Shown here: in pieces, positions 33,168 to 42,443 of the stretch
Layout: every line of letters starts with the position of its first letter
Position numbering within the stretch: the first letter of the stretch is position 1
Origin: CAZDET01 sp964504335
Lineage (GTDB): Bacteria > Bacteroidota > Bacteroidia > Chitinophagales > Saprospiraceae
Assembly (NCBI GenBank): GCA_964504335.1
Contig: CAZDET010000045.1
Coordinates: 1 to 42,759 of the forward strand
Reading direction: 5' to 3'
DNA: 42,759 nucleotides
The notes under the pieces: model-generated
Database searches by the model: none
Seen by the model: only the letters and a program-made list of their open reading frames with translations
What the model was told of the DNA's origin: nothing
Position numbers and translations under genes: made by a program

Positions 33168-35642
33168 ATGAGACCGACTCTATTTACTCTGTTTGCCGCA
33201 TTTCTGTATACCTGCAACTGCCTTTCCGCGCAGCCGGCCCCCGTCCCGATCCCGGAGGCCGCCTTTGTCATTCGCGGTAAAATCGTGGATGGCTCCACGG
33301 ATGCTCCCCTGGATTACGCCACGATCAGCGTGTTCGATCAGGCGGATTCGAGCCTGGTCAATGGCAACATCACCGATGAAGCCGGTAATTTCCGGATCGA
33401 AGTACGTCCGGGTACCTACTTTGTAAAGGTGGAATTCTTGGCCTACCAAGCAAGAACCATCCGCGATGTAACGATTACCCGAAAAGCCCCGGTAGCGGAC
33501 CTGGGCGTCGTCCGCCTACAACCGGAAGCGGCCGCTTTGGACGAGGTGCTCGTTGTGGCCGAGAAGAGCCAAATGGAGATGGGGTTAGACAAGAAAGTGT
33601 TCAACGTCGGCAAGGATTTGTCCAGCCAGGGCGGAACCGCTGCTGAACTCCTGGACAATGTGCCCACCCTGCAAGTGGACGTGGAGGGCAACCTCAGCCT
33701 GCGCGGCAGCCAGGGCGTACGCATCCTCATCAACGGGCGCCCCAGCGGCCTGATCGGCACCGATCCGGCGGCCGGTCTGCGCTCCATTCCCGCCAACCTG
33801 ATCGAGCGGGTTGAGGTGATCACCAACCCCTCCGCCCGCTACGAGGCCGAAGGGATGGCTGGCATCATCAACATTGTTTTGAAAAAAGATAAGCGCGGCG
33901 GTTTTAACGGTTCGTTCGATGTGTCGGTTGGAGTGCCCGAACGCTACGGGGCATCCTTCAACTTGAACTACCGCGCCAGCAAGCTCAACTTCTTCGCCAA
34001 TTACGGCCTGAGCTACAATAACCGGCCCGGAGAAAGCAGCCTCACGCAAGAGGTATTCAACCGCTCCACCGGCGTCACCACCATTACCCAGCAAGAAAGC
34101 GACCGCCTGCGCGGCGGACTCAACAACAGCTTCCGATTCGGGGCCGATTACTCCCTTAGCCCGAAAAGCTTGCTCACGCTCGCCTCTACCCTTCGCCTCG
34201 GCGACGACCAAAACACCAACGAAACGCGCTACATCGACTACCTCGAAAACCTCAATAATCCGGTCGGAATCGTCGACCGCCTCGACCAAGAATCCGAAGA
34301 CGAGTGGCGCACCGAGGTAGAGCTCAGTTGGCGCAAAGAATACGATAAGAAAGACCAGGTCTGGACGGCCGATGTCCGCTACCAGGACAATTCCGAGACG
34401 GAGGCTTCCGACCTGAGCAACCAATTCTTCACCGCCGAGGGCGTACCCACGGGCGAAGACGACCTGTTTCAGCGCTCCAACAACGACGAACGCTCGAACC
34501 AGCTGATCTTTCAAACCGACTACGTACACCCCTTCGGCGATGAAGGTAAGTTTGAGGCCGGCCTGCGGCAATCCGTCCGCAACATCGACAACGATTACCT
34601 CGTCGAAGAGCTGCAGGAAGACGACGTGTGGCTGCCACTGGAAGGGCTCAGTAACAACTTCCGCTACGACGAGCGCATCTCCGCCGCCTACCTGATTGTA
34701 GGCGATAAGCCGGGCCGGATCAGCTGGCAAATCGGCATTCGCCCCGAGTACACCTGGATTTCGACGCTGCTGCTACAAACAAATGAAGAAAACGTCCGCG
34801 ACTTTTTCAATGTCTTCCCCAGCGCCTTCCTCGGGTACGAACTCTCCAAGACCAACTCGATTCAGGTCAGCTACAGCCGCCGGGTGAACCGCCCCCGTTT
34901 CTGGGACTTGAACCCCTTCTTTAGCTTTAGCGACAACCGCAACTTCCGGGCCGGTAATCCCAACCTCGATCCGGAATTCACCGATTCGTACGAATTGAGC
35001 CACCTCCTCTACTGGGACAACGGCTCGCTCGGCTCCAGCATCTACTACCGCTACACCACGAATAAGATTGAGCGCATCCGCACCGTCGACGAAAACAATA
35101 ACTCCATCACGCTGCCGCAAAACCTGCTGACGGAAAATGCCTACGGACTTGAATTCACCGCCTCCTACGACCCCTACAAGTGGTGGCGGCTGAATGCGGA
35201 TTTCAACTTCTATCGCGCCATCACCGACGGCGGCAACCTCGGCGAGAACTTCTCCGCCGATACCTACACCTGGTTTACGCGCGGCACCACCCGATTCAAT
35301 CTCTCCAAGCAAACAGATCTGCAGATCCGCTTCAACTACCGCGCCCCACAAAACGTCACGCAGGGCCGCCGCCGGTCCTTCTACAGCTTCGACCTGGCCG
35401 CGAGCCAGGATGTGCTCAACGGCCGGGGTACATTGACCCTCAGCGTGCGCGATCTGCTCAACTCTCGCCGCTGGCGCTACACCACCGAAGGCGAAACGGC
35501 CGAATTGGTCTTCTTTACCGAAGGTGACTTTCAGTGGCGGGCCCGCCAGGCCACCCTTACCTTCAACTACCGCCTCAACCAAGACAAGCGCCGCAGCCGC
35601 GGAGGCCGCGGCGGTGACTGGGAAGGTGGGGAGGAGTATTAA
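33168..35642 (+). CDS. Outer membrane beta-barrel receptor with CarboxypepD_reg-like and plug domains
   Basis: A TonB-receptor-like OMP_b-brl_3 protein of about 824 residues. The ATG at 33168 gives signal peptide MRPTLFTLFAAFLYTCNCLSAQ; earlier in-frame ATGs at 33150 and 33099 only lengthen the N-region. Residues about 32-115 form a carboxypeptidase-regulatory-like domain (VIRGKIVDGSTDAPLDYATISVF). The plug region follows (VGKDLSSQGGTAAELLDNVPTLQVDVEGNLSLRGSQGVRILINGRPSGL), then a large barrel. The end is a Gly/Arg-rich and acidic tail (RRSRGGRGGDWEGGEEY) rather than an aromatic strand. Possible substrates are unknown; there is no SusD partner next to it. Confidence 0.9.
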   Translation: MRPTLFTLFAAFLYTCNCLSAQPAPVPIPEAAFVIRGKIVDGSTDAPLDYATISVFDQADSSLVNGNITDEAGNFRIEVRPGTYFVKVEFLAYQARTIRDVTITRKAPVADLGVVRLQPEAAALDEVLVVAEKSQMEMGLDKKVFNVGKDLSSQGGTAAELLDNVPTLQVDVEGNLSLRGSQGVRILINGRPSGLIGTDPAAGLRSIPANLIERVEVITNPSARYEAEGMAGIINIVLKKDKRGGFNGSFDVSVGVPERYGASFNLNYRASKLNFFANYGLSYNNRPGESSLTQEVFNRSTGVTTITQQESDRLRGGLNNSFRFGADYSLSPKSLLTLASTLRLGDDQNTNETRYIDYLENLNNPVGIVDRLDQESEDEWRTEVELSWRKEYDKKDQVWTADVRYQDNSETEASDLSNQFFTAEGVPTGEDDLFQRSNNDERSNQLIFQTDYVHPFGDEGKFEAGLRQSVRNIDNDYLVEELQEDDVWLPLEGLSNNFRYDERISAAYLIVGDKPGRISWQIGIRPEYTWISTLLLQTNEENVRDFFNVFPSAFLGYELSKTNSIQVSYSRRVNRPRFWDLNPFFSFSDNRNFRAGNPNLDPEFTDSYELSHLLYWDNGSLGSSIYYRYTTNKIERIRTVDENNNSITLPQNLLTENAYGLEFTASYDPYKWWRLNADFNFYRAITDGGNLGENFSADTYTWFTRGTTRFNLSKQTDLQIRFNYRAPQNVTQGRRRSFYSFDLAASQDVLNGRGTLTLSVRDLLNSRRWRYTTEGETAELVFFTEGDFQWRARQATLTFNYRLNQDKRRSRGGRGGDWEGGEEY

Positions 35643-35670
35643 TGGTACTACTCAAACCGTCCCCCACCCG

Positions 35671-35705
35671 AAAGCGTCGCCCGATTCAGGGGGGCGCTTT
35701 TTTTT
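35671..35705 (+). terminator. Intrinsic terminator of the receptor gene
   Basis: AAAGCG pairs with CGCTTT around a C/G-rich stem, and a run of eight T follows. It lies 28 bp past the receptor stop codon. Confidence 0.75.
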
Positions 35706-35714
35706 GATTGATCG

Positions 35715-36401
35715 TCAATCGGTCTGGCCGAGGGTTCGTTCGATATCGGCGAGCAGGGATGCTCCGACCTTCTGCGTTTTGCGATAGGTGTTTAGTGCGA
35801 ATTGGTCGTGGATCTTTCCCCAGGCCAATACCTGAATCAGATCAAATGGATCTACTTGCAGGGCCTGCGCATTGTGCAGTTCGAAGGAATTAGTGATTTC
35901 GAAGTGGGCCAGCACCTGGGGTTTTACATAGTCGCGATAGTGTTCGAAATGGGAACGGTCGGCGAGTTGTACCCGCTCGTATTCTCCGTCGTAGTACCTG
36001 GCAATTTGGAGGCGGATCGCATCATTGGTAACCGTTTCCAGACCGCGTGATTTGAGGGTTTCGTAGGGGCCGCTATTGGAAAGGAAGTACGTATATCCCA
36101 TCAGCCAGGGAATCTTCTGCTTTAGCGAATCGGCAAGCGTTCGGTCCTCCTCCAGCGAATTGATCAGTTGCTCGTATACTCCCACTCGATTAACGAAACT
36201 CTGGATGTTAAATTCAATATCGGCCAGATCTTGCCGGATGGCATCCCGTAATTCCACCATTGTCTTCTGCTCGATTTCCCGTTCTTTGCGGGCCTCGTTC
36301 CAGTTGTTGAACCAGAGTGCCATCGTGATGCCGATAAAGATGAGGAGGATTTCTCCTACAATGTATCGGATATCCAAGGATTTAGCTTTGAAGAATCGCA
36401 T
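35715..36401 (-). CDS. DUF6090-family membrane protein
   Basis: A 228-residue protein with one N-terminal transmembrane helix in the signature YIVGEILLIFIGITMALWFNNWNE, typical of the DUF6090 family in Bacteroidota. A long helical region follows (KEREIEQKTMVELRDAIRQDLADIEFNIQSFVNRVGVYEQLINSL), probably periplasmic. No catalytic motif is seen and no function is known for the family. It starts 1 bp after the upstream DUF5995 gene stop, so the two are co-transcribed. Confidence 0.78.
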   Translation of the reverse strand: MRFFKAKSLDIRYIVGEILLIFIGITMALWFNNWNEARKEREIEQKTMVELRDAIRQDLADIEFNIQSFVNRVGVYEQLINSLEEDRTLADSLKQKIPWLMGYTYFLSNSGPYETLKSRGLETVTNDAIRLQIARYYDGEYERVQLADRSHFEHYRDYVKPQVLAHFEITNSFELHNAQALQVDPFDLIQVLAWGKIHDQFALNTYRKTQKVGASLLADIERTLGQTD

Positions 36402-36402
36402 T

Positions 36403-37188
36403 TCAGGTATTCATTTGAGGATTTCTTTGCCGGTCGAGCTTGCGAATCTTTAACCCGACGGAGCCGACCTCTCCGAGTCGAATGATGAAAAACAACCATT
36501 GCAGCCATCGGGAAGTAGGCACGATCAGGGAGGTCTTCCCAGCCACGCGCCGATCGCGATCGGCAATCAGGTTCGCCCACTCGTTTTTTTGCTGACGGTC
36601 CAGTTGCTGGGCAAAGCCCCAGGCGCCGTCTCGCGCCAGTTGCATGCTGAAATCCACCAGGAGGTTGTCCAGTTGCCCGGTTCGGCGCAGTATCCATCGG
36701 AGTGGCGGCCAGATGGTGGCCAGGTTGTCCTGCACTTCTCCGACGAGGGAGGCGAGGATGTCGTTGATTTTGTTAAAATCTCTCTGAAGTCGATTCAGGT
36801 CGCTTCCGTGGCTTATCTCCACTGCGGCGATGCCCAGGTCCAGATTGATGTGCGCATTGATGCCCAGCAGCAGATGTTGCAATACAATCATCCGATCGTG
36901 GGTGCTACGCTCGAACGCCCCGAGCCAGGAAGCAGTGGGGGGGTGTCCGGATTGGTAGCGTTGGTAGGCGTCGAGATAGCGCCGGGCGAATACCACGTCG
37001 AGCAGCTCCATGCGCGGACCGTCTTCAAAGTCACCTTGCTCGATCCCCTGTTTTACCGCTTCCGTTACCCGACGGTACAAGACGGCGAAGTAACCAAGGG
37101 GATTGCTTTGGAGTTCTGAGTCCCGCACGATGCGGTCCAACTCTGCTAAGACGTCATCTATCGTAGCCGCCGAGGCCGGTCCTTCCAT
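36403..37188 (-). CDS. DUF5995-family protein
   Basis: A 261-residue predicted cytoplasmic protein. The block QHLLLGINAHINLDLGIAAVEI with two His residues, preceded by DVVFARRYLDAYQRYQ, is characteristic of DUF5995. No transmembrane segment or signal peptide is evident. It is the first gene of a two-gene unit with DUF6090, divergent from the DUF1800 gene (88 bp between starts). The conserved histidines suggest metal binding, but this is inference. Confidence 0.75.
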   Translation of the reverse strand: MEGPASAATIDDVLAELDRIVRDSELQSNPLGYFAVLYRRVTEAVKQGIEQGDFEDGPRMELLDVVFARRYLDAYQRYQSGHPPTASWLGAFERSTHDRMIVLQHLLLGINAHINLDLGIAAVEISHGSDLNRLQRDFNKINDILASLVGEVQDNLATIWPPLRWILRRTGQLDNLLVDFSMQLARDGAWGFAQQLDRQQKNEWANLIADRDRRVAGKTSLIVPTSRWLQWLFFIIRLGEVGSVGLKIRKLDRQRNPQMNT

Positions 37189-37235
37189 AGCACACCTGAT
37201 TCTTTCACATCAATTTAATAGATTCTGATTAAACG

Positions 37236-37252
37236 CCGCCGCCTTGCGGCGG
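37236..37252. promoter_or_regulatory. G/C-rich hairpin in the DUF1800 leader
   Basis: CCGCCGC-CTT-GCGGCGG is a perfect 7-bp stem with a 3-nt loop, ending 24 bp before the DUF1800 start. There is no T-tract, so it is not a standard terminator. It could affect translation or protect the 5' end. Confidence 0.5.
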
Positions 37253-37276
37253 TCCAACCACCACAAGCAACGAGCT

Positions 37277-38668
37277 ATGGCAAGTGAAAACGTACAACAC
37301 CTTTACCGGCGAGCGGGCTTTGGGATGAGTCCGGCCGAATACGTAGCGTATGGTTCCCAATCGATTCAGGAAGCGGTGGATCGACTCTTCCGGGAGGCGG
37401 CTCAACCAACCGATCTGGGATATCGCAGCCCGTTTACCGGCATGACGCGCCAGGAGTTTCGCAATCTATCTTCGGAAGAACGGCAAGAACTCCGCCGAGA
37501 AGATGTGCGCCATGTGGGGCAATTTAACGTCCGGTGGCTACAGCGCATGGCCAGTAGCGAGGAACCGGCTCTACTGGAGCGAATGACGTTCTTTTGGCAT
37601 GGCCATTTTGCCTGCCGAATTCGCAGTACGCGCTCGGCGGGGAGTTACTTGAATACCCTGCGTCTGCACGCCCTGGGCAACTTTCGCGATCTGGTGCTGG
37701 GCGTCGCCCGCGAGCCAGCCATGATCCGCTACCTTAACAATCAGCAAAACCGCAAGCAATCGCCCAACGAAAACTTCGCCCGCGAGCTGATGGAACTCTT
37801 TACCATCGGCCGGGGCCACTACACCGAGCGCGACGTCAAAGAAGCGGCTCGCGCCTTCACCGGCTGGTCGAGTGGCGTCCAGGAGGAGTTCATCTTTCGG
37901 CCGCTGGTGCACGATTTTGAAGAAAAGGAATTCATGGGCCGCACCGGCCCCTTCGACGGCGACGACATCATCGATATCATCTTGGAACGCCGCGAAACGG
38001 CCGACTTCATCGCCGCCAAAGTATATACCTACTTTGTAAATGACCGCCCCGATGCGGAGCGCATCCGCGAGTTGGGTACGGTGTTTTACGAGTCGGACTA
38101 CGACATCGCCAAGCTGATGCGCTACCTGTTCACGAGCGATTGGTTTTACGCCCCCGCCCACCGCGGCAACCGGATCAAGGCACCGGTCGACCTCCTGGCG
38201 GGCATGATGCGCCAGTTGCACCTTTCGTTCGACCAATGGCAGAGCGTCGTTTTCCTCCAGCGGGGGCTGGGTCAGGTGCCCTTCGATCCGCCCAACGTAG
38301 CGGGCTGGCCACTCGGCAAAGAATGGATCGACAACGCCAAGCTAATGCTGCGCCTCAACCTATCGACCTACCTCGTGTTGGCCTCCGAAGTGGACCTCGA
38401 ACTATCCACCCAACCGGAAGCCACCGAACAGCTCGCCCAATTGAAGCGCCTGCAGGCCCACATCGATTGGGAACCGCTCGACCGCCGGATCATCGAACCC
38501 GCCGGGGCCGATCCGTACGACCAACTCGTCGATTTTCTGCTGGCCACCCCACCCAAAGTGTCGCGCTCCGAAATCGAACCCTTTGTCCGGTCGCTCCACG
38601 GACAGGCCACGCAGCCACAGGCCCTGGTGATGCGCCTGATGAGTTTTCCCGAATACCAACTATCCTAA
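37277..38668 (+). CDS. DUF1800-domain protein
   Basis: A 463-residue protein starting at the ATG at 37277 (MASENVQHLYRRAGFGMSPAEY). The N-terminal LYRRAGFG motif, FFWHGHFACR, and NENFARELMELFTIGRGHYTERDVKEAARAFTGWS are the hallmark blocks of DUF1800. No signal peptide is evident from this start. The gene is followed 12 bp later by a DUF1501 gene, a conserved pairing. The family is uncharacterised, with an export or oxidoreductase-type role suspected from its association with DUF1501. An in-frame ATG at 37244 adds 11 basic residues and overlaps the leader hairpin. Confidence 0.9.
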   Translation: MASENVQHLYRRAGFGMSPAEYVAYGSQSIQEAVDRLFREAAQPTDLGYRSPFTGMTRQEFRNLSSEERQELRREDVRHVGQFNVRWLQRMASSEEPALLERMTFFWHGHFACRIRSTRSAGSYLNTLRLHALGNFRDLVLGVAREPAMIRYLNNQQNRKQSPNENFARELMELFTIGRGHYTERDVKEAARAFTGWSSGVQEEFIFRPLVHDFEEKEFMGRTGPFDGDDIIDIILERRETADFIAAKVYTYFVNDRPDAERIRELGTVFYESDYDIAKLMRYLFTSDWFYAPAHRGNRIKAPVDLLAGMMRQLHLSFDQWQSVVFLQRGLGQVPFDPPNVAGWPLGKEWIDNAKLMLRLNLSTYLVLASEVDLELSTQPEATEQLAQLKRLQAHIDWEPLDRRIIEPAGADPYDQLVDFLLATPPKVSRSEIEPFVRSLHGQATQPQALVMRLMSFPEYQLS

Positions 38669-38680
38669 AAAACCAGCCAC

Positions 38681-39874
38681 ATGAAACGCAGAGACTTTCT
38701 TCGCAATAGCACCCTCGCCTCCACGGGCCTGCTCGTCCCCCAGTTTTTGCTCGATTTTAAGGCCAAGCGCCTGTACCGCAGCCGGACCGGCAAGATCCTG
38801 GTGGTGATTCAATTGTCGGGCGGCAACGACGGCCTCAACACCATCGTGCCCTACCGCAACGACCGCTACTACCAGGAGCGGCCCTCGATTGCCCTGGCCG
38901 CCAAAGACGTGCTTCCCGTATCGGACGATCTCGGCTTCCACCCCGAGCTGGCCCCGCTGCGCGACCTCTACGACAATGGGCTGATGAGCGTCGTCAACAA
39001 CGTCGGCTATCCCAACCCCGATCGCTCGCACTTCCGCTCGACCGACATCTGGCACACCGCCAGCTCTAGCGACGAGTACTGGACCACCGGCTGGCTCGGC
39101 CGCTACCTCGATAGCAACTGCCCCGGCACCGAGCACACCTACTCGGCCCTCGAGATCGACGGCTCGGTGAGCCTCGCCATGAAAGGGAAACAGCGCACCG
39201 GCTTCGCCTTCAACGATGTCCGCCGCCTCCAGCAGACCTCCGAAAACCGCTTCCTGAAGGCCATCGGCAGCCACGATCACGACCACGAAGAAAACGTGGC
39301 CTACCTCTACAAAACCATGGTCAATACCCAGCAAACCGCCGACTACCTCCTAACCCAAACCCGCGCCCACGAATCGCGGTCGAATTATCCCGGCAACGCC
39401 CTCGGCCGCAACCTCCGCCAAATCGCCAAACTCATCACCGCAGATACCGACACCAAGGTCTACTACACCAGCTTCGGCGGCTTCGATACGCACGCCCAAC
39501 AGCCCACGCGCCAGGCCCGGCTCCTGCGGGCCTACGCCACGGCCGTGCGCGCCTTCGTCGACGACCTCAAACGCAACAACCTGCTGGATGACGTGCTCAT
39601 CCTCACCTTCTCCGAATTCGGCCGCCGCGTCGCCCAAAATGCCGGCAACGGCACCGACCACGGCACCGCCAACAACCTCTTCCTCATGGGCGGCAGCCTC
39701 CACAAACCCGGCTTCTTCAACCAAGGCCCCAACTTATTGGATTTGGAAAACGGCGATTTGAAGTACCAGATCGATTTTCGCCAGATCTACGCCACCCTTC
39801 TCGATGAGTGGCTGGAAGCGGATAGCAAGCTGGTGTTGCGGGAGGAGTTTTCGAAGCTCGCGTTGCTCGCTTGA
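38681..39874 (+). CDS. DUF1501-domain protein, likely Tat-exported
   Basis: A 397-residue protein of the alkaline-phosphatase-like DUF1501 group. It begins MKRRDFLRNSTLASTGLLVPQFLL, a twin-arginine type signal (RRDFL). Family blocks are ILVVIQLSGGNDGLNTIVPY near the start, GWLGRYLDSN, SFGGFDTHAQQ and FSEFGRRVAQNAGNGTDHGTANNLFLMGG at the end; these resemble the metal-binding Asp/His sites of the sulfatase/phosphatase fold. It is the second gene of the DUF1800/DUF1501 operon. The two probably act together in the periplasm; function unknown. Confidence 0.9.
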   Translation: MKRRDFLRNSTLASTGLLVPQFLLDFKAKRLYRSRTGKILVVIQLSGGNDGLNTIVPYRNDRYYQERPSIALAAKDVLPVSDDLGFHPELAPLRDLYDNGLMSVVNNVGYPNPDRSHFRSTDIWHTASSSDEYWTTGWLGRYLDSNCPGTEHTYSALEIDGSVSLAMKGKQRTGFAFNDVRRLQQTSENRFLKAIGSHDHDHEENVAYLYKTMVNTQQTADYLLTQTRAHESRSNYPGNALGRNLRQIAKLITADTDTKVYYTSFGGFDTHAQQPTRQARLLRAYATAVRAFVDDLKRNNLLDDVLILTFSEFGRRVAQNAGNGTDHGTANNLFLMGGSLHKPGFFNQGPNLLDLENGDLKYQIDFRQIYATLLDEWLEADSKLVLREEFSKLALLA

Positions 39875-39894
39875 TTTAGCGTTTAGCCAAAGAC

Positions 39895-40797
39895 TTACAA
39901 CTTCGGCACGCCGCGCAGACATTCCTCCAGCTCCGCGTATGCCCCCTCGGAAAGCGGCACCAGCGGTACCCGCAGCTCATTCTGAATCAGCCCCCGGATG
40001 GCGAGCGCTGCTTTGATGCCCACCGGATTCCCCTCCACGTAGAGCCAGGGGTGCACGGGGTGCAACTGCTCGTTCAGTTGGCGGGCCGTGGTGTAATCCC
40101 CCTCCAGAGCCGAGCGGACGAGCTGGCTGAAGTGGCGCGGCAGCACATTGGCGATCACGGAAATAGCCCCACGCGCGCCCAGGCTGAGGAGCGGGAGCGT
40201 CAGCGGATCGTCGCCGGACAGCACGCTGAAGTGATCGGGAGCGTGGCGCAGGATTTCGGTGGCCTGGATCAAATCGCCGCTGGCTTCTTTGACGGCGATG
40301 AAGCGATCACTCGCTTCGGCCAGGCGCAGCGTGGTTTCCGCGGCGATATTGGAGCCGGTGCGGCCCGGCACATTGTAGATGATAATGGGCACGGGTGCAG
40401 CCTCGGCCATCGCCATGTAGTGGCGGTAGATCCCCTCCTGCGGCGGCTTGCTGTAGGCCGGACTGCTCGACATGATCGCCGAGACCCCTGCGAAATCGAA
40501 CGCGCGGATAAAGCGGACGACCCGATCCGTGTAGTTGCTACCGAAATAGCCCGCCACGACGGGGATGCGGCCATTGACCACCTCGACGGTGTGGGAGAGC
40601 ACATCGCGGCATTCCTCCGTAGAGAGCGTGATGGCCTCACCGGTGGTACCGAGCGATACGATAAAATCGACACCCCCTTCGATCTGAAAATCGATCAGGC
40701 GGCTGAGGGCGGGAAAATCGATAGTACCACTACTCGTGAAGGGCGTGACGATGGCGACGCCAGTGCCTTCAAGCAGTGACTGGTTCGGATTGGACAT
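39895..40797 (-). CDS. dapA: 4-hydroxy-tetrahydrodipicolinate synthase
   Basis: Class I aldolase of 300 residues, condensing pyruvate and aspartate semialdehyde in lysine/diaminopimelate synthesis. Active-site residues line up well: Thr51-Thr52 in LGTTGEA, Tyr115 in SPAYSKPPQEG, Tyr141 in IYNVPGRTG, and the Schiff-base Lys170 in AVKEASGD. E. coli has a second Tyr before the Tyr115 equivalent; here it is Ala. It overlaps the end of the upstream DUF6913-like gene by 29 bp and is the last gene of the accA-led unit. Confidence 0.94.
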   Translation of the reverse strand: MSNPNQSLLEGTGVAIVTPFTSSGTIDFPALSRLIDFQIEGGVDFIVSLGTTGEAITLSTEECRDVLSHTVEVVNGRIPVVAGYFGSNYTDRVVRFIRAFDFAGVSAIMSSSPAYSKPPQEGIYRHYMAMAEAAPVPIIIYNVPGRTGSNIAAETTLRLAEASDRFIAVKEASGDLIQATEILRHAPDHFSVLSGDDPLTLPLLSLGARGAISVIANVLPRHFSQLVRSALEGDYTTARQLNEQLHPVHPWLYVEGNPVGIKAALAIRGLIQNELRVPLVPLSEGAYAELEECLRGVPKL

Positions 40798-41320
40798 TCG
40801 TGACGTTCAGTATGCGCTCAATCTGTTCGATCACCTCCTTCACCTTGGTATTGGTCGGGAAGTCGAGCATCAGGTCAAAGCAATGGGCATTTCGAGCCAC
40901 CGGACCGACGCTCAACACCGACGGATACAGGCGGGCGATAAACTCCAGCGGACGGCTCGACTGGGGCGTCAGCGCGATGAACAGATCGGTCGCATCGGAC
41001 AGAAAGGCATCCACCTGCAGCCCCTTGGGCCGCCCCGCCCAATCGACGTCTTTGGTAGAGAAGGCATTGAAAGAAAACTCGGTTTCCGCAACGGCGTGCT
41101 GGAAAAACCCGAGCATTTGCACCCGCTTGCCCTGTTCGCGTAGCCGCTGCGCGAATTGCAGCACGGTCTGGCGGTCATCTACGCGGGTAGCATCGAAATA
41201 AATCCCCACCGAGTGGGCTTTATTCAGATTGATCCCGCGGCCTGCCAGGGGGCGCGGTTTGCGGGGGAGGCGATTGTTCAGACTACGCTGGTAGACGTAG
41301 TCTTTTAGTAATTGTAGCAT
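40769..41320 (-). CDS. DUF6913-like protein
   Basis: A 183-residue cytoplasmic protein, unknown function. The sequence (GIYFDATRVDDRQTVLQFAQRLREQGKRVQMLGFF, DLFIALTPQSSRPLEFIARLYPSVLSVGPVA) suggests an alpha/beta fold. I believe it belongs to the Bacteroidota family now called DUF6913, which is often adjacent to dapA. It lies between accA and dapA, 24 bp from accA, with its 3' end overlapping dapA. No catalytic motif is visible. Confidence 0.7.
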   Translation of the reverse strand: MLQLLKDYVYQRSLNNRLPRKPRPLAGRGINLNKAHSVGIYFDATRVDDRQTVLQFAQRLREQGKRVQMLGFFQHAVAETEFSFNAFSTKDVDWAGRPKGLQVDAFLSDATDLFIALTPQSSRPLEFIARLYPSVLSVGPVARNAHCFDLMLDFPTNTKVKEVIEQIERILNVTNVQSEPVTA

Positions 41321-41344
41321 GCTCTAATACAATTCTAGAGCGCG

Positions 41345-42322
41345 TTAATTGTTTGACTCTTCTTCGGCACTAATCGTATCGTAAACGCCAATATGCGCGT
41401 ATTTATTGATGCGGGCCTCGATGCGGGCCTCCGCGTCCAGTGATTGCAGTTCGGCAATGGCTTGCTTGAGGTGCCGCTTGAGCACCTTGGCCATCTCTTC
41501 GGGGGCGTTGTGGGCCCCGCCCTCCGGCTCGCGGATGATCTCGTCGACGATCCCGAAGCCGTGCATGTGCTCGGCCGTCAACTTGAGCGCCTCCGCCGCC
41601 TGTTCCTTGTAGTCCCAGCTCCGCCACAGGATGGAGGAGCACGATTCTGGTGAAATCACCGAGTACCAGGTATTTTCGAGCATGTAGACCCGATCGCCCA
41701 GTCCGATGCCGATGGCCCCACCGCTGGCCCCTTCGCCGATGACGGCGCACACGATAGGTACGCGCAGTTGCGCCATTTCGAAGAGGTTGCGGGCGATAGC
41801 CTCCGCCTGCCCCCGTTCTTCGGCCTCGATACCAGGATAGGCCCCGGGCGTATCGATGAGGCAAACGACGGGAAAACCAAAGCGCTCGGCTAGCTTCATG
41901 AGCCGCAGTGCCTTGCGATAGCCTTCGGGGTTGGCCATGCCGAAATTGCGGTACTGCCGCATCTTGGTGTTGACCCCCTTCTGGTGCCCTAAAATGACAA
42001 TAGACTGACCATCGAGCTGGCCGATGCCCCCGACAATGGCCTTATCGTCGGCGATGTGACGATCGCCGTGCAATTCGATAAAGTGCTCGCACATTTGCCG
42101 GATGTAAAAAAACGTATAGGGACGTTCGGGATGACGGGACAGCTGGACCTTCTGCCAGCCGCTGAGATTTCCGTAGATGTCTTGTCGGGTAGCCCGGATG
42201 CGGCTTTCTAGTTCTTCCACCATCTCGGTCACATCTACGACTCCCTCTTCACCTACCTGCTTAATCTTGTCGAGCTGTTCGTAGAGCTTCTCGAGCGGTT
42301 TTTCGAATTCGAGAAATACCAT
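41345..42322 (-). CDS. accA: Acetyl-CoA carboxylase carboxyltransferase, alpha subunit
   Basis: A 325-residue subunit of the enzyme making malonyl-CoA for fatty-acid synthesis. The coiled N-terminus (FEKPLEKLYEQLDKIKQ) precedes the crotonase-fold carboxyltransferase domain: HGDRHIADDKAIVGGIG, GHQKGVNTK, NFGMANPEGYRKALRLMKLAERFGFPVVCLIDTPGAYPG, and GEGASGGAIGIGLGDRVYMLENTWYSVISPE, which carries the CoA and carboxybiotin oxyanion loops. Length is normal. It is the first gene of the accA-DUF6913-dapA unit, and a 362-bp spacer separates it from tRNA-Asp. Confidence 0.95.
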   Translation of the reverse strand: MVFLEFEKPLEKLYEQLDKIKQVGEEGVVDVTEMVEELESRIRATRQDIYGNLSGWQKVQLSRHPERPYTFFYIRQMCEHFIELHGDRHIADDKAIVGGIGQLDGQSIVILGHQKGVNTKMRQYRNFGMANPEGYRKALRLMKLAERFGFPVVCLIDTPGAYPGIEAEERGQAEAIARNLFEMAQLRVPIVCAVIGEGASGGAIGIGLGDRVYMLENTWYSVISPESCSSILWRSWDYKEQAAEALKLTAEHMHGFGIVDEIIREPEGGAHNAPEEMAKVLKRHLKQAIAELQSLDAEARIEARINKYAHIGVYDTISAEEESNN

Positions 42323-42378
42323 GTATTGCTGTGTTTAGCGAACCACTTCCTCCTAAGAGGCTGCACTGGGGGATTGCG

Positions 42379-42386
42379 TAAAGGTA
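42379..42386 (-). promoter_or_regulatory. Candidate -7 element for accA
   Basis: TACCTTTA on the minus strand, 57 bp upstream of the accA ATG, matches TAnnTTTG at 7 of 8 positions. No -33 TTTG at the ideal spacing. Confidence 0.3.
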
Positions 42387-42443
42387 GTAAGAAGTGCGCA
42401 AAGGGCCATCCCGAAAAATTAGTGTGGTTTTTAATCCAAACCC

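Noticed and set aside
33585..35582. Two long minus-strand open frames inside the receptor gene
   Set aside because: They mirror the codon pattern of the receptor reading frame, are rich in Val/Gly/Ala typical of antisense shadows, and contain no family motif.
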